Assembly (NCBI GenBank): GCA_016930375.1
Contig: JAFGGU010000108.1
Coordinates: 1-53,225 of the forward strand
DNA: 53,225 bases
Reading direction: 5' to 3'
DNA from: Bacteroidales bacterium
GTDB taxonomy: Bacteria > Bacteroidota > Bacteroidia > Bacteroidales > UBA10428
The first letter of the stretch is position 1. Every line of letters starts with the position of its first letter. The notes beneath the pieces were generated by a model. It saw nothing but the letters and a program-made list of their open reading frames with translations, did no database searches and was not told where the DNA came from. This document shows, piece after piece, positions 1-8,557 of the stretch. Position numbers and translations under genes: made by a program.

Positions 1-1306
1 CACGAAAGATCTTGATTTCAGACTCGGGAATCTGAAAAAACTCAAAACTGCCATCCTTCGGTATGAAAACAAAATCGCCGAAGCTCTGTGGATCGATCTG
101 CATAAATCGTATGAGGAGGCATACCTGACCGAGATCAGCCTCGTATTAAATGAAATCGGCAATCACCTGAAACACCTGAGACATTGGGCAAAGCCGCAAA
201 GAGTCAGTACTCCACTCGTATTGCTCCCTTCAAGAAGCTTTATAATTCACGAGCCATTTGGTATTGCGCTGATCATTGCTCCCTGGAATTATCCGTTTCA
301 GTTGCTGATCAACCCACTGGTGGGAGCCATCTCATCAGGTTGCTGTGCGTTGTTGAAACCTTCTCCATACACCCCTAACATCGCCAGGGTTATGGAAGAA
401 ATGCTGACAGAATTCTTCGATTCAAGTTACATTGCCATCGCTCAGGGCAATAGGGAGGTAAACCAGATACTGCTGGAACAAAGGTTTGATATTATCTTTC
501 TTACGGGGAGTTCTTCACTCGGCAAAATGGTGATGAGAGCTGCCTGCGAGCACCTGACACCGGTTGTTCTGGAACTGGGAGGTAAAAGTCCCTGTATTGT
601 AGACGAGGATGCAAACCTGGATATAGCAGCAAGGCGAATTGCCTGGGGTAAAATGATCAATGCAGGACAGTCCTGCATTGCGCCTGATTACCTTTTTGCG
701 CATCACAAAATCAAGGAGCTGCTGATCCAAAAAATAATTGTCTCCATTGAAGAAATGCTGGGAAAAGATCCCAAGCAAAGCAAGTTCTTCCCGAGGATTG
801 TTAATCAGCAAGCTATGCAGAGGCTGCAGAAACTCATGAAGCACGGAGTGATACGATACGGGGGTGAAATTGATTTCGAACAGAAATATATAGCGCCCAC
901 CCTGATAGATGAGGTTCAACCTGATTTTCCGGTTATGCAGGAAGAAATTTTTGGGCCCGTTTTGCCAGTCATGAGTTTTAATGGCATTTGCGAGGTATTT
1001 GATTACATCAATGAACATGATAAACCGCTGGCGCTTTATTATTTCGGGAAAAACGGTACCTCCAAAGATGTGCTTATGAAAACAACATCAGGCGGCGCTT
1101 GTATTAATGACACGATGCTGCACATTGTCAATCATAATTTGCCCTTTGGTGGAGTCGGGAATAGTGGCATGAACAAGTACCACGGTCGAAACAGTTTTCT
1201 GGCGTTCAGCAATGCACGATCCATGGTCAAATCACCTTCAGGGATTGATATTCCCCTGAAATATCCGCCCTATAAATATTTTAAATGGATTAAGAAAATT
1301 GTCTGA
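1..1306 (+). CDS. Aldehyde dehydrogenase, class 3-like (5' end cut off by window)
   Basis: NAD(P)-dependent oxidation of an aldehyde to the acid. The frame is open from base 2, so the start lies upstream of the window; the visible part is about 434 residues, close to the usual 450-460 of class 3 (fatty/aromatic aldehyde) enzymes. Visible motifs: the ELGGKSP segment with the general-base Glu (near base 575), the INAGQSCIAPDY segment with the catalytic Cys codon at 674-676, and EEIFGPVLPV near 940. The INAGQ-C-IAPDY form and the short N-terminus are typical of class 3 rather than class 1/2. An internal ATG at 221 would delete part of the NAD-binding fold and is not the start. It converges on a lipoprotein gene, with only 7 bp between the two stops. 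Physiological substrate not determinable. Confidence 0.93.
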   Translation, partial: TKDLDFRLGNLKKLKTAILRYENKIAEALWIDLHKSYEEAYLTEISLVLNEIGNHLKHLRHWAKPQRVSTPLVLLPSRSFIIHEPFGIALIIAPWNYPFQLLINPLVGAISSGCCALLKPSPYTPNIARVMEEMLTEFFDSSYIAIAQGNREVNQILLEQRFDIIFLTGSSSLGKMVMRAACEHLTPVVLELGGKSPCIVDEDANLDIAARRIAWGKMINAGQSCIAPDYLFAHHKIKELLIQKIIVSIEEMLGKDPKQSKFFPRIVNQQAMQRLQKLMKHGVIRYGGEIDFEQKYIAPTLIDEVQPDFPVMQEEIFGPVLPVMSFNGICEVFDYINEHDKPLALYYFGKNGTSKDVLMKTTSGGACINDTMLHIVNHNLPFGGVGNSGMNKYHGRNSFLAFSNARSMVKSPSGIDIPLKYPPYKYFKWIKKIV

Positions 1307-1313
1307 GGTGCAT

Positions 1314-2123
1314 TCAGAATTTCCGGATCGGCCTGATCCGGTAACGGTTATCCAGCTTATGCATCACGCTGTCCGACAAATAAAACACATTCACCGCGCA
1401 GGCTTTGACCCTGCAGATTTCGGTTGAAGTCCAGTAGTAGGCTTCTTCCGGATGAGAAGGGAATTCACCGATGAAACCACGATTTTCCATCAGCAGGCGC
1501 ATTTCAGCCTTGGCCGGTATATACCAGTCACTATACCCGTTCAGTTCCAAACCGTTCTTAAAGGGATAGCCTGCATAATCCGGACCCGAGCTTTCCGATG
1601 CCATCACCAACGTATTGTGTCTTCCTTCAATAGAATCCGTGGCCCCGATGAATCCCGCGGTGCTCCACATGAAGTTGACGCTGTTGTTCAGTGACACGTC
1701 GCTTCCGGATGCAATTAAGCCATGTTCACCCGTAACATCCAGGTAAAAAATGATTCCCCCCCTGTATGTGTCACCCAGTCCGAGGACCACTTCGATATTC
1801 ATAGACAACACGGCATCATCACCTTCATAGGGAATTATGGAAGCCGTTAGCGTATGATTTCCGGGGACGATATTAACAGGAGTCCAAACCAGGGTATAGG
1901 GTTCAGATGTCACAGAACCGATGTGAGAACCATCCATGTAAAATGTAACTTCACGGACAGCTTCCGATGCGCTGACCTGCAGTTCAATTTCCTGGTTGTT
2001 GTGTACCTGTATCCCGGCTGTGGAGACGGTAAAAGAACCGGTGACTTTATTCTCTGCAACCGGGTCTTCCCCGCACGCCCAAAAAAATAAAACCAGGATA
2101 CCCAACCATGAAATTTCCTTCAT
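1314..2123 (-). CDS. Lipoprotein with Ig-like domain and DUF1566/Lcl-like C-terminal domain
   Basis: 269 residues. A short hydrophobic signal ends in a lipobox (FFWAC, Cys17), so the protein should be lipid-anchored. Residues about 28-112 look like a bacterial Ig-like domain of the kind found in surface proteins (VTFYMDGSHIGS, YTLVWTPV). From about 118 the sequence matches the DUF1566/Lcl pattern: GGIIFYLD, GLIAS, NGYSDWYIPAKAEM, YYWTSTE and a final RIRPIRKF. Such domains are common in exported Bacteroidota lipoproteins of unknown function. It is divergent from the histidine kinase upstream. No enzymatic motif is visible; a surface binding or adhesion role is inference only. Confidence 0.8.
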   Translation of the reverse strand: MKEISWLGILVLFFWACGEDPVAENKVTGSFTVSTAGIQVHNNQEIELQVSASEAVREVTFYMDGSHIGSVTSEPYTLVWTPVNIVPGNHTLTASIIPYEGDDAVLSMNIEVVLGLGDTYRGGIIFYLDVTGEHGLIASGSDVSLNNSVNFMWSTAGFIGATDSIEGRHNTLVMASESSGPDYAGYPFKNGLELNGYSDWYIPAKAEMRLLMENRGFIGEFPSHPEEAYYWTSTEICRVKACAVNVFYLSDSVMHKLDNRYRIRPIRKF

Positions 2124-2282
2124 CCCGTGTGAAATTTAAAGCTCTATGATACGGAAGCACAAATTACAAATGCAATTTAAGAAAATATATTGCAAAGAAA
2201 CGTGTTTTTAACAGTTTGGCAAACAACTGGATTTTTATTAACTTTTGCATACCAATTTACTTCTTTTGAATCTAATGATCCT

Positions 2283-3563
2283 ATGTGGTCCCGACTAATA
2301 AACCGGCCAATCATCCGGAATATCATCCTCATGCTGGCTTTTGGAGTATTATCCTTGCTTCTTGGCCAGATCCGCTTCTACCTTCCGGGAATGGAAGGGG
2401 GCGGGAGTGATATGCGGGAGATCGCGATCCTGCTCAGTGTAATTTATCTTCCTCATTGGCTGTACATGGTTGGAGTGTCCTTCATTACTTCCTTGAAATT
2501 TTCTCCCTTTGATATTGAAGTGTCTACTTTATTAATGCATTGTTCGGCTGGTATTTTCGCATGGGTATTCTATTCCTTCATACATAAACGGATCAATCGT
2601 TCCTATTTTCTGGGAGCCTACTGGGCTGGCATGGTTATAGTTTACTATGTCGTTTTCCTTATTCCGACAATGGTACTTGTGTACTATGGCTACGGACTGA
2701 TCAGTAAAACCAGCATTATTTCAACCTACAAGCAGGTACTGGTTGGATTCAGGATGGAACTGTTCACAGCCACAGCGGTCACCACCCTTTTCGTTATCCT
2801 GCACCGGATGACAGAAATTCTTAAAACACGCAATCGCGAACTTGAGGTGGCACTCTCCAAATCAGAGGAGAGTGACAGGTTGAAATCCGCATTCCTGGCA
2901 AATATAAGTCATGAGATACGCACACCGATGAATGGTATTGTAGGTTTCTCAGATCTTCTGGCCGCTCCCGATTTGTCAGCAGATCTGAGGCAAACCTATT
3001 CGGAAATAATTATTTCGAACAGTCACCGGCTCCTTTCAATTATCAATAAAATCATGGACATTAGCCATATTGAGGCCGGCCAGACGGACATAAACCATGA
3101 CCAGGTTACTCTGAATGAATTATTTGACAATATCACCCCGTTTTATATATCCCTTGCGCAGGAGAAACGTATTAGTTTTCAAATAGTTAAAACACTTGAT
3201 GATGAAGCTTCCATGATCATTACAGATCGCGACAAATTGCAGCAGATCCTGGATAATCTTTTGGACAATGCCTTTAAGTTCATTAAGGAAGGTGAGATCA
3301 AACTGGGGTATGCCATGGATGCGGATATGGTGAGATTCTGCGTGGAGGATACAGGGCCCGGAATTGAGCCCCAACAACTGGAAAAGATTTTCAACAGGTT
3401 TACAAAAGTCGATGTTGTAAAAGAAAGACTTTTTGAAGGGACCGGCCTTGGGCTTGCAATCTCTAAAGCCCTGGTGGAACTGTTGGGCGGTACCATCAAG
3501 GTTTCATCCATTCCGGGCAAGGGATCGGTGTTCTCGTTCACTTTGCCCTACCGGCAAAGATGA
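2283..3563 (+). CDS. Orphan membrane histidine kinase
   Basis: Two-component sensor kinase. The start is placed at the ATG at 2283 (426 aa). An in-frame ATG at 2190 would add 31 residues unlike the rest and run through the AT-rich promoter-like stretch. Residues about 10-175 are several hydrophobic helices (five or six membrane spans) with no periplasmic domain, followed by a short coiled coil (RNRELEVALSKSEESDRLKS). The kinase core is complete: H box FLANISHEIRTPMNG, N box LDNLLDNAFKF, G1 VEDTGPGIEP, F box IFNRFTKV and G2 GTGLGLAISKALVELLGG. No receiver domain and no response regulator gene nearby, so the partner is elsewhere. The signal is unknown. Confidence 0.88.
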   Translation: MWSRLINRPIIRNIILMLAFGVLSLLLGQIRFYLPGMEGGGSDMREIAILLSVIYLPHWLYMVGVSFITSLKFSPFDIEVSTLLMHCSAGIFAWVFYSFIHKRINRSYFLGAYWAGMVIVYYVVFLIPTMVLVYYGYGLISKTSIISTYKQVLVGFRMELFTATAVTTLFVILHRMTEILKTRNRELEVALSKSEESDRLKSAFLANISHEIRTPMNGIVGFSDLLAAPDLSADLRQTYSEIIISNSHRLLSIINKIMDISHIEAGQTDINHDQVTLNELFDNITPFYISLAQEKRISFQIVKTLDDEASMIITDRDKLQQILDNLLDNAFKFIKEGEIKLGYAMDADMVRFCVEDTGPGIEPQQLEKIFNRFTKVDVVKERLFEGTGLGLAISKALVELLGGTIKVSSIPGKGSVFSFTLPYRQR

Positions 3564-4034
3564 GGAAAAGCAAAAGCCCTCGCTAAGTTTGCAATTACGC
3601 TATCATAGATTCATCAGACAGGCCGTTAAGTCTTTTCCTGCCCGTCTGATCAGGAAGGCGCCTTTTTTACAGAGGTGGATCATACTGTTTCAGATATGTT
3701 TGTTCATTTTTCCCAGTTTACGCTTAATTAGAAGGTCTATCTACCCTCCTGATTTTAAAGAAGTTTGCATTTGTGAATATATATTATTTAACTAGCATTT
3801 AGGGAATGTATGTAGATTTCGATGTTACCATCAGTCCGTCTTATGTTATTTTATGAAATGCAGTAAACGGAATTCAGAAAACCTTTAATCATTTATCGGT
3901 ATCCGTTATCATCACTTTTAAAGTGTTGCTATGGCAGATTGATCAATTGAACATCTATAAGCAGTTTTCATCTACTTTTATTTGCAATAACAAATTTCTT
4001 TCGATTGTTTTAATCTATCCAAATCAGCTTAATT
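3564..4034. other. AT-rich intergenic region, no gene found
   Basis: 471 bp without a convincing gene. The only long frame here starts inside the kinase gene out of phase and has kinase-shadow composition. Around 3631-3668 a weak hairpin (TTCCTG ... CAGGAA) is followed after a few bases by a T-run and could end kinase transcription. The last 100 bp are very AT-rich and probably hold the promoter of the next lipoprotein; the best -7-like match is TTTATTTG near 3977, one mismatch from TAnnTTTG. Confidence 0.4.
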
Positions 4035-4601
4035 ATGAACAAACTATTTCAGAAACTGGCATTACTTGCCTTGATCCTACTGCCTTTCAGCTGTAACAAA
4101 ACGGATGATAAATCCGATGGCAGTTTTGTCTCATACTTTACCGTAAATAATGAAAAATTCAAATTAACGAATGGAATATATAGTGTTTTCTATAATGATA
4201 AGAATGATTATTACGAAATTCAAATTTCAATATACTCCGGTTTTACTGATTATCATTGGAACGATGATGATGATATAATTTTTGAAGGCAAAGGGAATAT
4301 TATAATTTTCTATATAAATTCACCCAGTGCCGAAATCATTCCTGGCAATTATATCAATGGCAGTGATAATGTTGTTTATGATTGTGATGAGATACTTTTT
4401 GCCGCAGAGTACAATTCAGCAACTGAAACCTATAAATATTTGGGAGAGAGCAACGATGACGGGATTGGTGTAATTCATATTGAAGAGAATGATGGAAATT
4501 ATGAGATTACATTTAGCTTCAACAGATATCTTGACGAGGATAATACAGAGGATAATATTATAATTACTGGTGAATATTCCGGTGGGTTGAGTTTCTTTTA
4601 A
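4035..4601 (+). CDS. Small acidic lipoprotein of unknown function
   Basis: 188 residues. N-terminal signal with lipobox LPFSC (Cys20), then CNKTDDKSDGS, a typical flexible acidic tether of Bacteroidota lipoproteins. The mature part is rich in Asp, Glu, Asn and aromatic residues with alternating beta-like segments (YYEIQISIYSGF, NIIIFYINS, NYEITFSFNRY). I recognise no family motif. Codons are clearly more AT-rich than in the neighbouring genes, which hints at recent acquisition or a fast-evolving surface protein. No operon partner: the next feature is a tRNA on the other strand. Confidence 0.75.
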   Translation: MNKLFQKLALLALILLPFSCNKTDDKSDGSFVSYFTVNNEKFKLTNGIYSVFYNDKNDYYEIQISIYSGFTDYHWNDDDDIIFEGKGNIIIFYINSPSAEIIPGNYINGSDNVVYDCDEILFAAEYNSATETYKYLGESNDDGIGVIHIEENDGNYEITFSFNRYLDEDNTEDNIIITGEYSGGLSFF

Positions 4602-4646
4602 GATGAACGTTTAGTACCATTGGCGTATTCTTATCTTCACATTTGC

Positions 4647-4698
4647 TGATCAACCCCGGCTGAGCGAAGTTTTCTTAAATTCGCTTCTTTTGGTGATC
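4647..4698. repeat. REP-like hairpin, copy A
   Basis: Imperfect palindrome: outer arms TGATCAACC and GGTGATCA, inner arms AGCGAAGTTT and AAATTCGCT around a short loop. Its core (about 4652-4693) is an inverted near-copy of the hairpin at 5170-5214: both share the string CCCCGGCTGAGCGAAGTTTT on opposite strands. The two copies flank the initiator tRNA. Confidence 0.7.
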
Positions 4699-4765
4699 AT
4701 TAAATATAATTGATTTTCCAATAAAAACATTGCAGTGTAGTTTCAAACTACAGTCTCATGGGGTA

Positions 4766-4801
4766 TAAAAGAAAAACTCCCCATCAAATCTGATGAGGAG
4801 T
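4766..4801 (-). terminator. Rho-independent terminator of the tRNA
   Basis: On the minus strand an 11-bp arm ACTCCTCATCA, loop GATT, arm TGATGGGGAGT (one G-T pair), then TTTTCTTTT. It starts ten bases beyond the tRNA 3' end, so it should end the tRNA transcript. Confidence 0.88.
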
Positions 4802-4810
4802 CTTCTTTAG

Positions 4811-4883
<73 letters not shown>

Positions 4884-4894
4884 ATATAGGTTTG

Positions 4895-4925
4895 CAAAAG
4901 TAAATTAACTTTACGAGAAATCAAA
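4895..4925 (-). promoter_or_regulatory. Promoter of tRNA-fMet (TTTG-N19-TACTTTTG)
   Basis: On the minus strand TTTG (4925-4922), 19 nt, then TACTTTTG (4902-4895): a full match to the Bacteroidota primary sigma consensus TTTG / TAnnTTTG. It lies 11 nt before the mature tRNA 5' end. Confidence 0.85.
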
Positions 4926-4954
4926 GGACTTTTAGTTTTAAATATCTTCCCGCC

Positions 4955-5000
4955 GGGTGTAGTTTACCCCACGCTGGGTGTAGTTTAATTAACTACACCC
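4955..5000. repeat. GGGTGTAGTT direct and inverted repeats
   Basis: GGGTGTAGTT occurs at 4955-4964 and 4976-4985, and its reverse complement AACTACACCC at 4991-5000. The last two form a perfect 10-bp stem with a 5-nt loop. It lies just upstream of the tRNA promoter. Could be an operator or part of the local repeat cluster. Confidence 0.6.
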
Positions 5001-5078
5001 TATGAGATAATAGTTTGCAAGGCTATGTTTTACATTATTGTCACTCCTGTATCATTGATAATTTCGATTATACAGGTC

Positions 5079-5143
5079 ACCACTACGTGGTTTGAAACTC
5101 TAATATTTACATTTCTTCTACAAACAGGACGCACCGCTGGTGC
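5079..5143. repeat. Two small hairpins of a dispersed-repeat type
   Basis: ACCAC-tac-GTGGT (5079-5091) and GCACC-gct-GGTGC (5131-5143), separated by an AT-rich stretch with CTTCTACAAACAGGAC. This looks like dispersed intergenic repeat DNA. A 62-codon frame covering 5025-5213 is a by-product of these repeats and is not called as a gene. Confidence 0.5.
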
Positions 5144-5169
5144 TCCTATGGTCAATAAATATCTGATTC

Positions 5170-5214
5170 CTAAAGGAGCGAAGTTACCAAAACTTCGCTC
5201 AGCCGGGGGTTAAA
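5170..5214. repeat. REP-like hairpin, copy B
   Basis: Perfect 10-bp stem GAGCGAAGTT (5176-5185), loop ACCAA, AACTTCGCTC (5191-5200), followed by AGCCGGGGG. Inverted relative to copy A at 4647-4698. Confidence 0.75.
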
Positions 5215-5224
5215 TAGCAAACAA

Positions 5225-5425
5225 TCAAACTTTCCGCAACACTTTCTGCAACTCCTGGATTTTGTTGGACAGGTTGCTCAACAGGCGGTGATTTAAATCC
5301 GTAAACCGCGCCGTAACATATTGCGCGTACATCCCCATATTTTCCTCAATATTCTTTATGCCTGTATCCCGGATGAAATCATCCCGGAATTCATTAAATC
5401 TGCTTGTAGCTCCAATAAATGCCAT
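5225..5425 (-). CDS. Hypothetical small protein (66 aa)
   Basis: Soluble, mostly helical and charged; the C-terminal half (NHRLLSNLSNKIQELQKVLRKV) could form a short coiled coil. No family recognised. Support is limited: an open frame in an otherwise gene-free stretch, and a -7-like TATCTTTT (one mismatch from TAnnTTTG) on the minus strand near 5470. It could be spurious. Confidence 0.4.
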   Translation of the reverse strand: MAFIGATSRFNEFRDDFIRDTGIKNIEENMGMYAQYVTARFTDLNHRLLSNLSNKIQELQKVLRKV

Positions 5426-5564
5426 GATAATATCTTTTTGAGTGAAATACTTGTTTTGAAATCATGTAAAAGATACTAAATTTAATCCACTCAGAACATG
5501 AATAAACCGGATATACATAAACCATCAACAACCATAAACCAAGTATATTCTCAATCCAATCCCC

Positions 5565-6668
5565 ATGAAATCAAAAACATTCATCCTTTTGCTTCTATTA
5601 TCTCTGGCAATTACAGCATTCTCCCAGGACCCCCTGCCCCTTCCCGGCAAACCCGATATTTCCTTCGCCTGCGAGTTAAACGGCAGCGATTTCGCCGAAC
5701 TGTTATCCGATTCATCCCTGGTAAATGAACTTGCAGAAATGCGAGTTTCCCTGGTCGTGGGATTAATTGATTTTTCATCTGAAAGAACAGCGGCCATTCA
5801 AAAGCTGAACGCGGCCGGGATCCCACTGGTTGCCTGGTTGCTGCTGCCGCAGGAGGAGGGATACTGGTTTAACATGCATAACGGGGACAAGGCGCTCCGG
5901 AGATATTCCGATTTCAAAGAATGGACTACCCGGAATGGTCTGGTATGGAAAGGAATTGGAATTGACCTGGAGCCTGATATCAATGATGCAAAACTGGCGC
6001 TGACACATCCATGGAAGGTGGCCTGGAAAGCATATCTCAGGTTGTTTGACCGGAAATCAGTGAAAAACGGGCAGAAGCGCTACGATGAGCTCTTGTCTGC
6101 CATGAAGACCGATGGATTTCAGGTCGAGAGCTATATCATTCCGCTCATTTTCAAGGAGCGGGAAAAGAATACGACATCATTCCAGAAATTGCTCGGAATT
6201 CTGGATATCCGGACGGAAAAGGAAATCCCCATGTTGTATACCAGTGTTATTGGTAACCCGGGTATCATCCCTTTTTACCACAGGCCGGATATGCCGATAG
6301 GACTTGGCAGTACAGGAGGCGGTGTGAAGATCGAAGGAATAGAAGCCCCTGCCATAAGCTGGGAGAATCTGGAGCGTGACCTGCTGATCGCATCGGAACT
6401 GACGGATGAAGTTTTCATTTTTTGTCTGGAAACCACCGTGGAAAGAGGATTTCTGCCTAAAATCAAGAACTTGGATTTCACACAACCTGCACCCGATATG
6501 CATCAGGAGGTGCAGAAACAAAGCAGGATCGACAAATGGTTTGGATTCATCCTGGTGATCCTGGACCATCCGGTGTGGCTGACAATCTGCCTTGTTGCCA
6601 TCATCGCAGGCATGGTTTTCGGGTTGTACAGGCTGGTATCCTTCCTCATTGGAAAACTCAGACGCTAG
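5565..6668 (+). CDS. Exported, C-terminally membrane-anchored protein, possible TIM-barrel glycosidase
   Basis: 367 residues. Signal peptide (about 1-20, ending ITAFSQ) and one C-terminal membrane span (about 335-358) followed by a short basic tail, so the bulk should sit in the periplasm facing out from the inner membrane. The middle reads like a beta/alpha barrel: LVVGLIDF, IPLVAWLLLP, then GIGIDLEPD at 131-138, where Asp134 and Glu136 resemble the acidic D-x-E end of a barrel strand as in GH18-type enzymes. YTSVIGNPGIIPFY and EVFIFCLETTVERGFL are further conserved-looking segments. I cannot assign a family; glycosidase is inference from the GIDLEP motif and fold pattern. Monocistronic; the start at 5565 gives a clean signal peptide. 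Confidence 0.75.
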   Translation: MKSKTFILLLLLSLAITAFSQDPLPLPGKPDISFACELNGSDFAELLSDSSLVNELAEMRVSLVVGLIDFSSERTAAIQKLNAAGIPLVAWLLLPQEEGYWFNMHNGDKALRRYSDFKEWTTRNGLVWKGIGIDLEPDINDAKLALTHPWKVAWKAYLRLFDRKSVKNGQKRYDELLSAMKTDGFQVESYIIPLIFKEREKNTTSFQKLLGILDIRTEKEIPMLYTSVIGNPGIIPFYHRPDMPIGLGSTGGGVKIEGIEAPAISWENLERDLLIASELTDEVFIFCLETTVERGFLPKIKNLDFTQPAPDMHQEVQKQSRIDKWFGFILVILDHPVWLTICLVAIIAGMVFGLYRLVSFLIGKLRR

Positions 6669-6702
6669 TACTTACTTCTTTCACTTCCCGGATGAATATC
6701 TC

Positions 6703-6915
6703 TCAATAAGAATATTTAAACCGTTCCCTGAGCTCCCGCCGGCATTCTATGATTTCCACCTGCAGACACTGAATCTCATTTTGAAGACCCGAGGTGTTAT
6801 TGCCATTCCCATTCAGTAAAAGTTCCTGAATGAAGCGATGATTGATAATGATATGTTTTTGACATTCATATATGTTGGAAATCAATCCTTTAATACTTTT
6901 CTTAACATCTAGCAT
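6703..6915 (-). CDS. Hypothetical small coiled-coil protein (70 aa)
   Basis: Reads MLDVKKSIKGLISN... with a helical, heptad-like second half (LQNEIQCLQVEIIECRRELRERF). No known family, no membrane segment. It resembles the other small minus-strand frame at 5225-5425 in size, charge and position. No clear promoter. Called because the composition looks like a real coiled coil and nothing else occupies the space. Confidence 0.4.
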   Translation of the reverse strand: MLDVKKSIKGLISNIYECQKHIIINHRFIQELLLNGNGNNTSGLQNEIQCLQVEIIECRRELRERFKYSY

Positions 6916-7188
6916 AACTTTATTTTTAGTTTATAACATTAAATAACTCATTGTGAGTCTAATCGTAAAAATCCCGATTGAAAATGAAAGGATTGGAGGG
7001 CTTTGTAAAGAAGGATATTATTATAGCATGTACCTCCGGTAAACTATATACTTAATTGCAGTGTAAGGTACAACTATATAATGACGATATGTCGAATTAA
7101 TTGAATGTAAATCAAAATAATATCAAAAAGCAGTAATTTTTCGTAAAAAATCCCTACATTTAATTGATTCTTAACCAAATCAAAAATT

Positions 7189-7359
7189 ATGAAACCATCT
7201 GCACCTTCAAAATTTATTTGGATTATTGGCTTATTGCTTGGAATACTAGGCATAATAGGTCATTTCGCCTCTGTTGATTTTCTTACTGCCAATCATTTTT
7301 GGTTTTTACTTGCCGGTTTTGTATTGCTTGCACTTGGAACTACATTTAAAGAAATTTGA
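7189..7359 (+). CDS. Small two-helix membrane protein (56 aa)
   Basis: Begins MKPSAPSKFIWIIGLLLG and ends LALGTTFKEI before TGA at 7357-7359. Two hydrophobic helices (residues about 9-27 and 37-53) are joined by a short HFASVDFLTANH loop. Similar tiny two-span proteins with an IWIIGL...GIIGH...FW...G...LLGT pattern are widespread in Bacteroidota and have no known role. A TACATTTA element (one mismatch from TAnnTTTG) lies 24 nt before the ATG. It overlaps no other gene: an upstream extension of the GH5 frame through here is out of phase and not used. Confidence 0.7.
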   Translation: MKPSAPSKFIWIIGLLLGILGIIGHFASVDFLTANHFWFLLAGFVLLALGTTFKEI

Positions 7360-7513
7360 TAATAAAAGGGTTTTGTCTTTAATTCAGAGTCTCCGGGCAT
7401 TTAAAAAACATATACCCGGCGGCGAGAATATAAAATATTCTGTTCAGTTACTTTATAGTATCTATTACTTACCTTCAGGTGGCCACCCTGATAAACACCC
7501 AAATCGTCCGCCC

Positions 7514-8527
7514 ATGAAAAGACTATTTTTCTCCATCGCCCTGTTCACGTTCATAATTTCCATGAGCAATCTATCGTTTTCACAACCTGTTGCGGCAAAG
7601 GATCAGAATCTTAAACTGGACAGGGGAGTAAACATCATCGGGTATGATAAGGCATTTTGGCAGGACCATACCAAAGGTCGGTTCAAGGAGTCGTATTTTA
7701 AAATGATCAAAGATGCCGGTTTTTCAACTGTACGTGTCAACCTGCATCCTTTCTCGCAAATGGACAGTCAGCATCTAATCAGTCCCCTTTGGTTGCAAAC
7801 GCTTGATTGGGTCGTCGATAAAGGCCTTGAAGCCAATCTCATGATCATACTCGACTTGCACGAATTCACAGCCATGGCTGATAACCCGGAAGCAAAGAAA
7901 GAAATGTTCCTTTCATTCTGGAAACAGGTTGCTCCCAGGTATAAAGACAAATCTGACAAGGTATTGTTTGAATTATTGAATGAGCCTAACCAGAAGCTTA
8001 CCGTTGAAATGTGGAATACATTTCTGGCAGAGGCAGTGAAAATCATCCGGGAGACCAATCCTTACCGCACCCTGATCATCGGTCCCGGTAACTGGAATGG
8101 TATTGAAAGTCTGAATACGCTGAAACTGCCGGAAAATGACCGGAATATCATTGTAACTGTGCACTTCTATCATCCCATGCGGTTTACGCATCAGGGAGCA
8201 GCCTGGGCTAACGAATATAGAAACCTGAGTGGAATACAATGGACAGGCACCCCGGAAGAAAAAGAGGAGGTAGAATCAAAGCTCCGGGTTGCTGCCGACT
8301 GGTCTTTGAAAAACGACCGGCCCCTATTTCTGGGTGAATTTGGCGCATATGACAAAGGGGATATGGATTCAAGGTCGCGTTATACTGCGTTTGTGGCGCG
8401 TACTGCGGAAAAACTCGGTTTTAGCTGGGCTTACTGGCAATTCGACAGTGATTTTATCGTCTACGATATTGAAAAAGAAACCTGGGTGAAATCAATACTT
8501 AATGCTTTGATTGACAAAAAAGATTAA
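7514..8527 (+). CDS. Exported GH5 family glycoside hydrolase
   Basis: 337 residues; secreted beta-glycanase, cellulase-type TIM barrel. The start is at the ATG at 7514, which gives a signal peptide (MKRLFFSIALFTFIISMSNLSFSQ); a longer frame reaching 7274 has no signal and crosses the small membrane-protein gene. GH5 motifs: RVNLHPF, LHEF, the acid/base Glu157 in FELLNEPN, VHFYHP, and the nucleophile Glu275 in LFLGEFGAYDKGD, then SWAYWQFDSDF. Length is normal for a single catalytic domain; no carbohydrate-binding module and no T9SS tail, so it is probably periplasmic. The exact substrate (beta-1,4-glucan, mannan or other) cannot be read from the sequence. Confidence 0.92.
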   Translation: MKRLFFSIALFTFIISMSNLSFSQPVAAKDQNLKLDRGVNIIGYDKAFWQDHTKGRFKESYFKMIKDAGFSTVRVNLHPFSQMDSQHLISPLWLQTLDWVVDKGLEANLMIILDLHEFTAMADNPEAKKEMFLSFWKQVAPRYKDKSDKVLFELLNEPNQKLTVEMWNTFLAEAVKIIRETNPYRTLIIGPGNWNGIESLNTLKLPENDRNIIVTVHFYHPMRFTHQGAAWANEYRNLSGIQWTGTPEEKEEVESKLRVAADWSLKNDRPLFLGEFGAYDKGDMDSRSRYTAFVARTAEKLGFSWAYWQFDSDFIVYDIEKETWVKSILNALIDKKD

Positions 8528-8557
8528 TGGTTTCAGACGCTTTGATAAGCATCTCCC

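Noticed and set aside
3433-3795. 120-codon frame overlapping the end of the histidine kinase
   Set aside because: Out of phase with the kinase and has shadow composition; nothing supports translation.
5025-5213. 62-codon plus-strand frame
   Set aside because: Made of intergenic hairpin repeats including REP copy B; no start signal and no protein-like composition.
7274-7513. N-terminal extension of the GH5 protein
   Set aside because: It crosses the small membrane-protein gene in another frame and hides the signal peptide that begins at 7514.
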